This document shows positions 37,250-46,081 of a stretch of DNA of 62,528 nt, piece by piece. Location of the stretch: NCBI GenBank assembly GCA_004293675.1, contig READ01000027.1, positions 1-62,528 on the forward strand, written 5' to 3'. The translations under genes were made by a program, and so were the position numbers. Source of the DNA: Betaproteobacteria bacterium (lineage in GTDB: Bacteria > Pseudomonadota > Gammaproteobacteria > Burkholderiales > Casimicrobiaceae). The notes beneath the pieces were generated by a model. It ran no database searches. It saw only the letters and a list, made by a program, of their open reading frames with translations, and was not told the origin of the DNA. Within the stretch, counting starts at the first letter, position 1; every line of letters begins with the position of its first letter.

Positions 37250-37276
37250 CTCCGGACCCGCTAGTGGGAACCGGAG
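37250..37276 (-). terminator. Strong hairpin after ilvA
   Basis: CTCCGG and CCGGAG (with inner CCC/GGG pairs) form a stable hairpin 8 bases past the ilvA stop. No T-run follows, so it is either a factor-dependent end, an RNA 3' stabiliser, or a structure in the pilG leader. Confidence 0.4.
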
Positions 37277-37283
37277 TCGAAGT

Positions 37284-38807
37284 TCACTGGTGCAGACCGA
37301 GAAATCTGATGTAGGCCACGTTCGCACTCTCGTCGCAGTAGACATAGCCTAGCTGGCTCAAACTGGTCAAAAACTGATGAAACGCGTCGACATCGACGTC
37401 TGGAATCTGCATTCCGACCAGCACTCGACCAACATCTGCGCCGTGATTGCGGTAGTGAAACAGGGTGACGTTCCAGCCACGGTTCATGACCCGCAAAAAC
37501 TGCATCAATGCGCCAGGGCGCTCTGGAAAATCGAAACGGTAGACGCGTTCACCGCCAGTGCCAACGGCATGCCCGCCTACCAGATGGCGAACATGCAGTT
37601 TGGCGAGCTCATTGTCCGATAGGTCCGCCACCTCGAGCCCAGCGGCGCCAAACTCGTCGAGCAGTTTCGCTGTTTCGGTCCGCCCGTTCACCTCGACACC
37701 AACAAACACGTGCGCCTGCCGACCGCCAGCGAATCGGTAGTTAAACTCGGTGACGGAGCGTGGTCCGAGAAGCTCGCAAAACTTCAGAAAGCTGCCGGGT
37801 TCCTCAGCGATAGTGACAGCCAACAGCGCTTCGCGTGCCTCACCCAGCACCGCCCGCTCGGCAACAAAGCGCAAACGGTCAAAATTCATGTTGGCACCAC
37901 AGGCAATCGCGACCAGTGTTTTGCCTTCAATGCCGTGTTCAGCACCAAATTTTTTGAGTCCCGCAATCGAAATGGCGCCGGCCGGTTCCAGCACGCAACG
38001 GCAATCTGAGTAGGCGTCCTTGATCGCCGCACATATCTCGTCGGTGCTCACCGTAATCCAATCGTCAACATACTGCTCACACAGTCGCAATGTCTCGGTA
38101 CCGACTTGCTTTACGGCTACGGCGTCGGCGAAGAGACCGACCGAGGTCAGATTCACACGGGAATGTGTCTCAAGCGATTGGATCATCGCGTCTGAATCTG
38201 CGGCTTGGACTGCCACGATACGTGTCTCGGGTCGAACTGCCTTGACGTACGCCGCCACGCCTGAAATCAATCCGCCGCCACCGACTGCCACAAAGATCGT
38301 GTCGATGGGCCCTTGATGCTGGCGGAGTATCTCCATGCCGATGGTGCCCTGCCCCGCGATCACATCGGGATCATCATAGGGGTGGATAAAGCTCTTGCCT
38401 TGAGCCTGCGCGAGTGAGCGCGCTTTTTCATAGCAATCAGAGTAGCTCTCACCCTCGAGCAAAACCTCCGCGCCGCGCGCGCGCACGGCGTCAACTTTGA
38501 TGCTAGGCGTAGTGCGCGGCATAACGATGGTTGCGCTACAACCCAGCTTTTGTGCGGCTAGCGCGACGCCCTGGGCGTGATTGCCACTGCTGGCAGCGAT
38601 CACGCCGCACGCGAGTTGATCGGCGCTCAGATGGGCCATTTTGTTGTACGCACCGCGCAACTTAAACGAGAAAACAGGCTGCTCGTCCTCACGTTTAATG
38701 AGCACCTTGTTGCCCATTCGCTGCGACAAAGACGGCGCAAGTGACAAAGACGATTCAATCGCGACGTCATAGACCTTTGCGTTGAGAATGCGTTTCAGAT
38801 AATCCAA
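37284..38807 (-). CDS. ilvA: Threonine ammonia-lyase, biosynthetic
   Basis: IlvA deaminates threonine to 2-oxobutyrate, the first step of isoleucine synthesis. From the TTG at 38807 the protein is 507 aa, the family length, and begins DYLKRILNAKVYDVA as in other IlvA. PLP-lysine lies in FSFKLRGAYNK; SSGNHAQGVALAAQ and VAVGGGGLISGVA bind PLP. The C-terminal two ACT-like domains (SFLKFCELLGPRSVTEFNYR; RPGALMQFLRVM) are the allosteric isoleucine site. AAAAAAAGG precedes the TTG at a good distance. The frame stays open upstream to 39275, but that part overlaps dnaQ and is Arg-rich shadow sequence. Confidence 0.92.
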   Translation of the reverse strand: MDYLKRILNAKVYDVAIESSLSLAPSLSQRMGNKVLIKREDEQPVFSFKLRGAYNKMAHLSADQLACGVIAASSGNHAQGVALAAQKLGCSATIVMPRTTPSIKVDAVRARGAEVLLEGESYSDCYEKARSLAQAQGKSFIHPYDDPDVIAGQGTIGMEILRQHQGPIDTIFVAVGGGGLISGVAAYVKAVRPETRIVAVQAADSDAMIQSLETHSRVNLTSVGLFADAVAVKQVGTETLRLCEQYVDDWITVSTDEICAAIKDAYSDCRCVLEPAGAISIAGLKKFGAEHGIEGKTLVAIACGANMNFDRLRFVAERAVLGEAREALLAVTIAEEPGSFLKFCELLGPRSVTEFNYRFAGGRQAHVFVGVEVNGRTETAKLLDEFGAAGLEVADLSDNELAKLHVRHLVGGHAVGTGGERVYRFDFPERPGALMQFLRVMNRGWNVTLFHYRNHGADVGRVLVGMQIPDVDVDAFHQFLTSLSQLGYVYCDESANVAYIRFLGLHQ

Positions 38808-38994
38808 TGAGTAGCCTTTTTTTCGAAAACTCGAGACAAACGAGCCGAGCTTGATCCACGGTCTGGTTCGATTTGTCGCTCCGACGAACGATTTTAGAGG
38901 CTCGCGCCAAGCAATATCTAGCCAGCGCCTCACCACGCCCCTGAGGATTGGTATCAGCCTTTCGAAGGATGCGAAAAGACCAACGAGCGAGGGT

Positions 38995-39693
38995 CTACTG
39001 CCAACGACTCGCCGACGAAGGGTTTTCCGCGAGCCAGCCCGCATGAGCTTGCTGGGCGCTCGGCGGCATCGCCAACGCGAATAATTCGGCGTTTGATGCC
39101 GACAGCGCCGCGTCGAGTTGCTGCGCACTTTGCGGCGAAACTGGTTCATCCATGCCGAGTTCACCTTGACCACGGGTGAGCGCGAAGTAAACATCCGCCA
39201 GTAAGCGCGAATCGAGCAATGCGCCATGAACGTTTCGCGCGCTGTTATCAACGCCCAACCGATCACACAGGGCATCGAGCGAGTTACGCTTGCCAGGAAA
39301 GCGCTCTCGCGCCAACATCAATGAATCGATGACCGTGAGGTTGAGCGCAGCTACCGTGCCGCGTTTGGCACGCCGCAGTTCGGCCTCAATAAAGCCAATG
39401 TCAAATGCTGCGTTGTGGATGACGACCGTTGCGCCGCGCACAAACTCGATGAACTCATCGGCAATGTCTTTGAACTTGGGCTTATCGAGCAAGTCTTCGA
39501 TGGTGAGGCCATGCACCGCACTCGCTGCTGCATCAATGTCACGCTCGGGATTGAGGAAGTAGTTGAAGTTTCGGCCGGTCAATTTGCGATCGACGGATTC
39601 CACTGCGGCGATCTCGACCAACCGGTGCCCGGTCTTTGGATCGAGACCGGTCGTTTCGGTATCAACAAACAGAATGCGCTCAACTGCTGCCAT
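38995..39693 (-). CDS. dnaQ: DNA polymerase III epsilon subunit (proofreading exonuclease)
   Basis: A 232 aa DEDDh 3'-5' exonuclease. ExoI FVDTETTGLDP, ExoII VVIHNAAFDIGFIEAEL and ExoIIIe RNVHGALLDSRLLADVY carry the four acidic residues and the His. The C-terminal tail after residue 185 should bind the alpha subunit. rnhA, often next to dnaQ, is absent here; the gene instead overlaps the PP2C gene by 14 bp and is 187 bp upstream of ilvA. Confidence 0.94.
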   Translation of the reverse strand: MAAVERILFVDTETTGLDPKTGHRLVEIAAVESVDRKLTGRNFNYFLNPERDIDAAASAVHGLTIEDLLDKPKFKDIADEFIEFVRGATVVIHNAAFDIGFIEAELRRAKRGTVAALNLTVIDSLMLARERFPGKRNSLDALCDRLGVDNSARNVHGALLDSRLLADVYFALTRGQGELGMDEPVSPQSAQQLDAALSASNAELFALAMPPSAQQAHAGWLAENPSSASRWQ

Positions 39694-40612
39694 GACGCTT
39701 CAACGTTTCTTGAATTTCCTTGATGGCTTTTTCGATCTCAATGTCTGACAGCGCCGGGCGTCCAGTCAGCGGTTCGGCCAACGTAACGGTCCTGTCCATT
39801 TGCGAACTAAATTCGCCCAAAGCCAGCGTTTGCGTCTGAGTATGCGTCCCAATGCCATCCGCCCAGGTCGGCGGAATGCCCGACCAGCGCAGTGCGATCA
39901 CGCTTAGATTGTCACAATCGGCTCCACCACGTCGCTCCGCTTCGTTGAGCAGCGCCGGCGTACTCTGCTGCAAACCGCCCGCCTCAAACGCGCGAACGAC
40001 TTCACCATCGCCAAACGCGCTCCACATGCCATCGGTACACAAAACCAACACGTCGTCGTGTTGAAGCGCCATCTTAGGTGAAAAATCGACGTTGGGTTCA
40101 AAGGCACCGCCGAGGCAGCTAAACACTTTATTTCGATCCGGGTGACGCCCGGCTTCATCCGGGGTGATGACACCGTTATCGAGCAGATACTGCACTTTGG
40201 AGTGATCGCGCGTCCGAGCTTGCACAGCGCCTTTACGCAGTAGATACAGACGCGAATCTCCGGCATGCGCCCAATAGGCGGCATCGTCCTGAATGATGCA
40301 GGCAACACAGGTCGTTCGCGGAGTGTCGGGCAGGCTAAAGCGCTGCGCGTAATCGCCTAACGCCGCGTGCGCCGCATCAATCGCGCGTTGCAGAAACAGT
40401 ACCGGCGAAGGCAAGGTCGGTTTCGCTTCGTTCTCAAAACGTTCAATCAGCAAGCGCACCACGATGTGTGCGGCAATCTCTCCGCCGATATGGCCGCCCA
40501 TACCGTCGGCGACCACCAAGCAAACGGCGTCGCGGGTATAAACGTAGCCAAGCCGGTCTTGATTAACCTTTCGCGCGCCGCGTCTGGTTTCCTGAAAAAT
40601 CGAAAATTCCAT
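39680..40612 (-). CDS. PP2C-family Ser/Thr protein phosphatase
   Basis: A 310 aa metal-dependent phosphatase. Metal-binding motifs are VNQDR (17-20 region), VADGMGGHIGG (D36-G37), VLCTDGMWSAF and GGADCDNLSVIALRW. A C-terminal tail of about 70 residues after the catalytic core contains Thr/Gln stretches and a charged last helix. It lies 62 bp downstream of a Ser/Thr kinase gene, its likely opponent. No signal or membrane segment is seen. It overlaps dnaQ by 14 bp. Confidence 0.9.
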   Translation of the reverse strand: MEFSIFQETRRGARKVNQDRLGYVYTRDAVCLVVADGMGGHIGGEIAAHIVVRLLIERFENEAKPTLPSPVLFLQRAIDAAHAALGDYAQRFSLPDTPRTTCVACIIQDDAAYWAHAGDSRLYLLRKGAVQARTRDHSKVQYLLDNGVITPDEAGRHPDRNKVFSCLGGAFEPNVDFSPKMALQHDDVLVLCTDGMWSAFGDGEVVRAFEAGGLQQSTPALLNEAERRGGADCDNLSVIALRWSGIPPTWADGIGTHTQTQTLALGEFSSQMDRTVTLAEPLTGRPALSDIEIEKAIKEIQETLKRHGSS

Positions 40613-40674
40613 GGTGTCAGCGAGCTAGCGAAAAAGTCGCGGTGTAGATGGGGCAACGATGGAAAAGCACGTCA

Positions 40675-41622
40675 TCAACTCCGTCGTTTTTTTCCACGGA
40701 AAAACTCCATGAATCGCTTTCCGAGGGTAGGTTTTTCGGGTGCAATTTCATCCATCAATAGTTTCTGCACCTGAAATACGGACTGCGGACGCTGCAGGCC
40801 GTCAAGGCGAAGGCATTCATCGACCAAATCGAGCAGGCTGTCAGAGTACTTACCGCCCCAAAGTTTGCGGGCGGAAACGTAGTGTTCGTCCTTCACGCGA
40901 CTGTCGGCGGCTTGCGGCGCGAATGCGGCAAAACAAGCAAAAAGTGATGCGCCAACGCCGTAAACATCCGTCCACGGCCCAAGCCGATCGGCGTCACTTT
41001 CGCGGTACTGCTCAGGCGCGGCAAAGCCGGGCGTGTACATCGGCGTGACTTTGGCACCGCGAGAAGCGAGCACTTGTCGAGCGGCACCGAAATCGAGGAG
41101 CACGGGCGAACCGTCGGTACGGATGTAGATGTTGGCGGGCTTGATATCAAGGTGCAAAAGACGACGCGAGTGGACTTCGCGCAGACCGTTGAGTAATCTG
41201 GAAAAAACGTGACGGATTAAACCCTCGGGCAAGAGCCCTTGATTACCCTGAATGTACTGTTGCAGCGTACGGCCGCGCTCGTACTTCATGACCATGTACA
41301 CGGTCTCATTGGCACGGAAGAAATTCAACACCCGCACCACGTTGGGGTGATTGATCGATGCCAGCGACTTGCCCTCGTCAAAAAAGCATTTCATGCCAAA
41401 ACGAAACGAATCGAGATTTTCAATCGAACTGGCGTGAACCCGCGAGCCATCGGTGCGAAGCACCAAGCCGCTGGGTAGATATTCCTTAATGGCTACCACC
41501 GAGCCGTTGTCGTCGACGGCGCGATAGACAATCGAAAAGCCGCCCCGGCTAATGGCGCGATCAATCCGATAGTTTTGCAGACGATAGCCCTGCGGCAGGG
41601 CGCGATTAGAAACGGCCGTCAT
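40675..41622 (-). CDS. Cytosolic Ser/Thr protein kinase (Hanks type)
   Basis: A 315 aa kinase domain with hardly any extension. The Gly loop is RGGFSIVY (26-33), the ATP Lys is Lys46 in AIKEYLP, the catalytic loop is HLDIKPAN (157-164) with Asp159, and DFGAAR (177-182) is the Mg loop. The HLD instead of HRD makes it a non-RD kinase, a variation found in bacterial homologues. There is no membrane segment or PASTA domain; it ends in a basic tail (GKKRRS). It probably works with the neighbouring phosphatase. Targets are unknown. Confidence 0.9.
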   Translation of the reverse strand: MTAVSNRALPQGYRLQNYRIDRAISRGGFSIVYRAVDDNGSVVAIKEYLPSGLVLRTDGSRVHASSIENLDSFRFGMKCFFDEGKSLASINHPNVVRVLNFFRANETVYMVMKYERGRTLQQYIQGNQGLLPEGLIRHVFSRLLNGLREVHSRRLLHLDIKPANIYIRTDGSPVLLDFGAARQVLASRGAKVTPMYTPGFAAPEQYRESDADRLGPWTDVYGVGASLFACFAAFAPQAADSRVKDEHYVSARKLWGGKYSDSLLDLVDECLRLDGLQRPQSVFQVQKLLMDEIAPEKPTLGKRFMEFFRGKKRRS

Positions 41623-41824
41623 AAACGATTTGCGCCTATCGCCACACTGGCTGCGGAGAAAACAAGAGAGGCGAACATGTTAAAGACGGTAGCTCCAGTG
41701 GCGAGTAGGGGCAAAGTGATTAGTCAATAATATCAGTGGCGTCGGACTTAGTCGTACCGAAGCATTCCGAAACAACGGGAAACAGCCGTGTCGAGCAATC
41801 CCAATCTAGATGCGGCGATTGCGC

Positions 41825-41830
41825 TAAAAT
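41825..41830 (+). promoter_or_regulatory. Candidate -10 box for rpoZ
   Basis: TAAAAT in GCGCTAAAATCGAGGG, 64 bp upstream of the rpoZ ATG. The -35 position is weak. The rest of the 41623-41893 gap shows nothing else that I recognise. Confidence 0.45.
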
Positions 41831-41893
41831 CGAGGGTAACTGACTGTGCGCTGGCAATCTCGCTGACGCCGCTAGTCCTTGAAAGCTACAACC

Positions 41894-42103
41894 ATGGCCC
41901 GTATTACCGTCGAAGACTGCCTCACCACGATTGACAATCGATTCGAACTCTCGTTAGCGGCCGCTCACCGTGCGCGTCAACTCAGCGGCGGGCATCAACC
42001 ACTCATCGCGGCGTCAAAGCGCGACAAGCCGGTGGTTATTGCGTTGCGTGAGATTGCTGAAAACAAAATCAATCGCTCAATTCTCAAAAAAGTAGGGATG
42101 TAG
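41894..42103 (+). CDS. rpoZ: RNA polymerase omega subunit
   Basis: A 69 aa omega subunit, which helps assemble RNA polymerase and forms part of a ppGpp site in proteobacteria. [20 protein letters not shown] and [20 protein letters not shown] are typical. The ATG at 41894 is standard; an earlier start at 41879 adds only five residues. gmk, usually upstream, is not here. spoT follows 10 bp downstream, the classic rpoZ-spoT pair. Confidence 0.95.
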   Translation: MARITVEDCLTTIDNRFELSLAAAHRARQLSGGHQPLIAASKRDKPVVIALREIAENKINRSILKKVGM

Positions 42104-42113
42104 AGCCCGCTTG

Positions 42114-43529
42114 ATGCGACAAGTTGACTCCCTCGAAGTCAACTTCTTCGCAGAAGTTCGTCGGCGCTTTGCGCCCGGCGCCGCCGTTGACATCGAACGC
42201 GCTACCCATTTTTCCCGCTCCGCCCACGAAGGTCAACTTCGCGCTTCAGGCGAGCCTTACTTCTACCATCCGCTCACCGTCGCGCAGATTTTGCTCGACA
42301 TGGTTGCGCCGGATCGCGACCTGATCTGTGCGGCGCTCCTGCACGATGTGATCGAGGACTGCGGGGTGTCCGCGGCTCAATTGGAACGTGATTTTGGTGC
42401 GGGCGTGTCGGCCATTGTCGACGGGGTGACTAAGTTCGACCAAACTCGCGTCATCAGCCAAGCCGGCGCGCGCGAAGAAACGCTTCGCAAACTCGTGCGC
42501 GCAGGCGCGCGCGATCATCGGATCTTTTCGCTCAAATGTGCTGATCGGCTGCACAATCTGCGCACGCTCGACGCCGTCCCGGATGCAAAAAAGCGCCGCG
42601 TCGCTGCGGAAACCTTGGCAATTTTCTGTCCGCTGGCACAGTACGTCGGATTGCACCGCTTCGCCGTAGAGATGGAAAATCTGGCCTACGTGTGGGCGCA
42701 TCCCGGTCGCCACGCAGCCATCAGCACTTGGTTGACCGTCAAGGCGGAATTTGATCGACGACGCATGCAAAGTGCGACCGCTGACTACCCCACTGTTTCA
42801 CGCATCGCCTTGGCCGATGCTGATCCTAGCCTGTCGGCCGAGGCCTTTGCCCACGGCTTGATGCTGCTTCGCGAACAATCGAGTTCGCGCGCACTGTTTG
42901 CCACACCGGTGGTGTATCGGCGCTACGCCAGCATGGCGTTGGCCTACGCCGATATTGCGGTGCTCCACGAATTCACCTACGTGCTGCCGGGCACATTTAA
43001 AGTAGATTTGGTCGCGGGCGTCGTGAGTACGTCCGTGTTTTTGGGCTCACACGGCCCCGTGGTGGAATTTTCGTTTCATTGTCCGCCGAGTCGCGCCACG
43101 CCCTTCGTGTTCGAGGCCGGCGCGAGCAGCTCCTCCGAAGATCTTTCAACGGTTGTCGCCGGTCGCGGTGATGAGGGCGATTTGACGCGCACCCTACGCG
43201 AGCTGCTGCGGCATCGTTCGATCACAGTGCTCTCGCCCAAGGGCAAAGCGTTTCTGCTTCCCATGTCTTCAACGGTGCTCGATTTCGCGTTTGCGGTGCA
43301 TTCTGAAATCGGGCTTCGTGCGCGGGGCGCGATGGTCAATGGGCGAGTGACCGACATTTCCTCTGAACTTCGTTCGGGCGATGTGGTTGAAGTCATCACC
43401 TCGGAGCGAATTCGCGCCGAAGCGGGTTGGATCGCCCATTTACGTTCGCCGCGCGGTCGTAACAAATTGCGACATTGGCTGCGCGAAGTCGAACGCGCGG
43501 ACGACCCAACGGCGTTGCCGTCTCGGTAG
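42114..43529 (+). CDS. spoT: Short SpoT homologue: HD hydrolase and TGS domains, synthetase degenerate
   Basis: At 471 aa this is much shorter than bifunctional SpoT (700-790 aa). The ppGpp hydrolase domain looks intact: Arg43 in QLRASGEPY, His38 and His52, His77-Asp78 and Glu81-Asp82 in LLHDVIED, and Asp144 and Asn148 in KCADRLHNLR. Residues about 250-350 align by position with the synthetase, but the expected GRVKDYIAIPKANGYQS-like and VQIRT segments are replaced (PGTFKVDLVAG, VVEFSFHC). A TGS domain follows at about 380-440 (ITVLSPKGKAFLLPMSSTVL). The helical and ACT domains at the C-terminus are missing. It is most likely a hydrolase-only enzyme. TTG at 42111 is an alternative start. Confidence 0.85.
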   Translation: MRQVDSLEVNFFAEVRRRFAPGAAVDIERATHFSRSAHEGQLRASGEPYFYHPLTVAQILLDMVAPDRDLICAALLHDVIEDCGVSAAQLERDFGAGVSAIVDGVTKFDQTRVISQAGAREETLRKLVRAGARDHRIFSLKCADRLHNLRTLDAVPDAKKRRVAAETLAIFCPLAQYVGLHRFAVEMENLAYVWAHPGRHAAISTWLTVKAEFDRRRMQSATADYPTVSRIALADADPSLSAEAFAHGLMLLREQSSSRALFATPVVYRRYASMALAYADIAVLHEFTYVLPGTFKVDLVAGVVSTSVFLGSHGPVVEFSFHCPPSRATPFVFEAGASSSSEDLSTVVAGRGDEGDLTRTLRELLRHRSITVLSPKGKAFLLPMSSTVLDFAFAVHSEIGLRARGAMVNGRVTDISSELRSGDVVEVITSERIRAEAGWIAHLRSPRGRNKLRHWLREVERADDPTALPSR

Positions 43530-43550
43530 CTCGGCGGCGCTTCGAGCGGG

Positions 43551-44489
43551 CTACTTGGCGGGCTTTTTCGCACGAGGATGTGCGCCGTCGTAGACCTTCG
43601 CTAAGTGGGCGAAATCGAGATGGGTATAGACCTGTGTGGAGGCAATGCTGGCGTGCCCCATCAATTCTTGTACAGCGCGCAAATCCCCCGAGGCCTGCAA
43701 TAGGTGCGACGCAAATGAATGGCGCAATCGATGGGGATGCACGTGCGATGCAATGCCCTCTTGTTGCGCGCGGAGGCGCAGCAGTCGACGCACCATCGTC
43801 GAATCAATTCGCCCGCCTCGAGCGCCAAGAAAAAGCGCCGTTTCTGCAACATGCGTACTGTTTTTCAGTAGCGCCGCACGTTCGTTCATCCACGTTGACA
43901 ACGCGCGCTGCGCACTTCCGCCCATCGGCAACACGCGCTCCTTGCGACCCTTCCCAAACACTCGAATCTCACCGCTTGTACTGAGCACGTCGCCGACGTC
44001 GAGCCCGACAAGCTCTCCCACGCGCATGCCGCAACCGTAGAGTAGTTCGAACATCGCTTGATCCCGAGCGCCGGTGTCGCTTTGCGAGCCGCTAGCCTGC
44101 GCGTCGCCTGCTTGCGCATCGAGCAGACGAACCGCTTCAACTTCCGTCAAAGCGTTGGGCAATCGCTTCTCGGCGCGCGGTGCGCGAATTCCATTGAATG
44201 TGTCTAGCGTGAACGCTGGGTTTGACTTCGAAAGATAACGAAACCAGGCGCGCCACGCCGAAAGTGTGGTGGCAATCGAGCGCGGTTTCATCCCGCGAGC
44301 GTGCAATTTCGACAGACTCGATTGCACGTCGCGTGTGCTGATTTCCGCAAGAGATTTGTTGGCGCATTCTCGAACGAGATGCTCGCACGCCGTTTGGTAG
44401 CGTCGCAGCGTTTGCGGTGAGCCGCGCGCTGCGAGGCTTGCAACAAACGCTTGTAGTTCGGGCATCAGCGGTTGAGTCGAATCGTTCAA
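43551..44489 (-). CDS. xerC: Tyrosine recombinase XerC
   Basis: XerC works with XerD at dif sites to resolve chromosome dimers. The 312 aa protein has the N-terminal SAM-like core-binding domain (to about 105) and the catalytic domain with Arg156 (GCGMRVGEL), Lys180 (FGKGRKERV), His253 and Arg256 (HRLRHSFASHLL), His279 (LMGHASI) and Tyr288 (QVYTH). The insert DAQAGDAQASGSQSDTGARD before the first Arg is a little longer than usual. The order dapF–DUF484–xerC is conserved in proteobacteria. Confidence 0.94.
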   Translation of the reverse strand: MNDSTQPLMPELQAFVASLAARGSPQTLRRYQTACEHLVRECANKSLAEISTRDVQSSLSKLHARGMKPRSIATTLSAWRAWFRYLSKSNPAFTLDTFNGIRAPRAEKRLPNALTEVEAVRLLDAQAGDAQASGSQSDTGARDQAMFELLYGCGMRVGELVGLDVGDVLSTSGEIRVFGKGRKERVLPMGGSAQRALSTWMNERAALLKNSTHVAETALFLGARGGRIDSTMVRRLLRLRAQQEGIASHVHPHRLRHSFASHLLQASGDLRAVQELMGHASIASTQVYTHLDFAHLAKVYDGAHPRAKKPAK

Positions 44490-44504
44490 CTCGTAGCTCG
44501 CGGG

Positions 44505-45155
44505 CTAAGGCTCGTTTCGGGCGAGCGCAACGCTCACGATGTTGGACAGCCGAAACAGCACGTCAACGGCCATATCGGGTGTGAAGCGAGCAGCATCCGG
44601 GCTTGCCAAGCACAGTGCGCCTTGAACGCTCTGGGTGCTGAGCGGCAAATAGGCAAACGACTGACATTGCTCGCCCGCATCACCATCGATCCAACTGCGC
44701 GATTCGTACGCGGCAGCGGGGCCCACATACGGCCGGTCTAGGCTTGAAACGTAGGCGCGAAACTCGGCCGACGCGGGTGCGAATCCGTCCTCGTCGGACT
44801 GCTCGGCGTCGCCCCACCAGCGCACCACCGAGTGCGGTATATCGAAATCCGAACGAATGCTCTCGTTCACAACGGCAATGGTCGTTGCGCGATCCGGCGC
44901 GCGAAGCAGGGCCAGAGTGAGCCGGTGCATCTTATCGGCGAGGACATCGCTTTTCTGCCCGTAGCCGATCAATTGCTCGATGCGATTCTCTAATTGCGTG
45001 GATCGTTCGCGAAGCGAAATGAGTTGCCGTTCGACCATCGAAATGGCGTGTCCGCCCTCGGGGTGCGGCACCTTGAGCTTGGCGAACACGTCAGCGTGTT
45101 CAACAAAGAAATCGGGATTCACTCGCAGCCATGCGGCGACATCATCAGCATCCAT
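44505..45155 (-). CDS. DUF484 family protein
   Basis: A 216 aa cytosolic protein with a GAF-like fold and no known enzymatic role. The N-terminus MDADDVAAWLRVNPDFFVEH and the IEQLIGYGQKSDVLADKMHR coiled segment define the family. The start codon overlaps the dapF stop (TAATG), and xerC follows 15 bp downstream, so all three are translated from one mRNA. Confidence 0.9.
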   Translation of the reverse strand: MDADDVAAWLRVNPDFFVEHADVFAKLKVPHPEGGHAISMVERQLISLRERSTQLENRIEQLIGYGQKSDVLADKMHRLTLALLRAPDRATTIAVVNESIRSDFDIPHSVVRWWGDAEQSDEDGFAPASAEFRAYVSSLDRPYVGPAAAYESRSWIDGDAGEQCQSFAYLPLSTQSVQGALCLASPDAARFTPDMAVDVLFRLSNIVSVALARNEP

Positions 45156-46003
45156 TACAAACCTTCCATCATTTCACGCGCCAAGGTGCCGTCGGCAACA
45201 TGGGTAACCGCGCCCGTCATTGTTATCGAAAAATTCTCGCCTATTTCAACATCAATCGTGCCGCCGGGCATGTGTACTTTGACCGATTGATCGACCAGGC
45301 CGAGCCGATGCGCGACTGCCGCCGACGCGCTAGAGCTTGAACCCGACGCTAAGGTGTAGCCCGCGCCACGCTCCCAAATTTCAATGGCAATGTTGCCACG
45401 ATCCATGACGTTTAAGAACTGCACATTCGTGCGCTCGGGAAACAGGGCGTGACACTCGATCAGCGGGCCCAAACGACGCACGTCTGCGGCGTGGGTCGCG
45501 CCAGCTCGCTCGACAACGCAATGCGGATTGCCAATGGTGGCGCAAGTGATCTTTAGCGCTTCGCCGCCGATCATGAGCGTTTCGCCAATGATTTCGCGCG
45601 CCGCCCCCGTGACCGGAATTCGCGAGGTGTCGAAACTCACGCTCCCCATTTCGACGGTAACACTACGTCCCGCGCCGTGAACGGTGGCCTCAACGACGCC
45701 GCCCGGGGTGTGCACGCGAAACGGCGCGTTGCTGACGAGCTTTCGATCGAACAAATAGCGGCAAAAAATGCGCAAACCGTTGCCGCTTTTCTGTGCTTCG
45801 CTGCCGTCGGGATTGAAAATTCGCAACGCAAACGGCGCGCTGTCCGTTGCGGGTAGAGGCCCCCACAAGATGCCATCAGAGCCAATGCCGAAGTGGCGAT
45901 GACAGATGCGCACGATGTCGTCGGACGTAAATTGATGGGGATGATCTACCGGATCGATCACCAAGTAATCGTTACCCAATGCGTGGTATTTGTGAAATTG
46001 CAT
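45155..46003 (-). CDS. dapF: Diaminopimelate epimerase homologue with both catalytic Cys replaced by Ser
   Basis: DapF epimerises LL- to meso-diaminopimelate with two cysteines (Cys73 and Cys217 in E. coli). The 282 aa protein has the fold-defining motifs YHALGNDYLVIDP, FNPDGSEA, TIGNPHCVVERA and IEIWERGAGYTL. However, residue 73 is Ser in KSGNGLRIF (AGC, 45785-45787), and the second site is Ser220 in LASGSSSSASA (TCG, 45344-45346), where family members read CGNG and ACG(T/S)GACA. The start at 46003 gives the usual MQFHKYHALGND; the open frame to 46123 runs through a microsatellite. Whether it is still an epimerase is uncertain. Position before DUF484-xerC is canonical. Confidence 0.85.
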   Translation of the reverse strand: MQFHKYHALGNDYLVIDPVDHPHQFTSDDIVRICHRHFGIGSDGILWGPLPATDSAPFALRIFNPDGSEAQKSGNGLRIFCRYLFDRKLVSNAPFRVHTPGGVVEATVHGAGRSVTVEMGSVSFDTSRIPVTGAAREIIGETLMIGGEALKITCATIGNPHCVVERAGATHAADVRRLGPLIECHALFPERTNVQFLNVMDRGNIAIEIWERGAGYTLASGSSSSASAAVAHRLGLVDQSVKVHMPGGTIDVEIGENFSITMTGAVTHVADGTLAREMMEGL

Positions 46004-46081
46004 GTATCGATTTTCACACGGGGCGGTGTTTGCGACGTGGCCGTGCGGCGGGAGCGGAACGCACGAGTTCTGCGTAAACGA

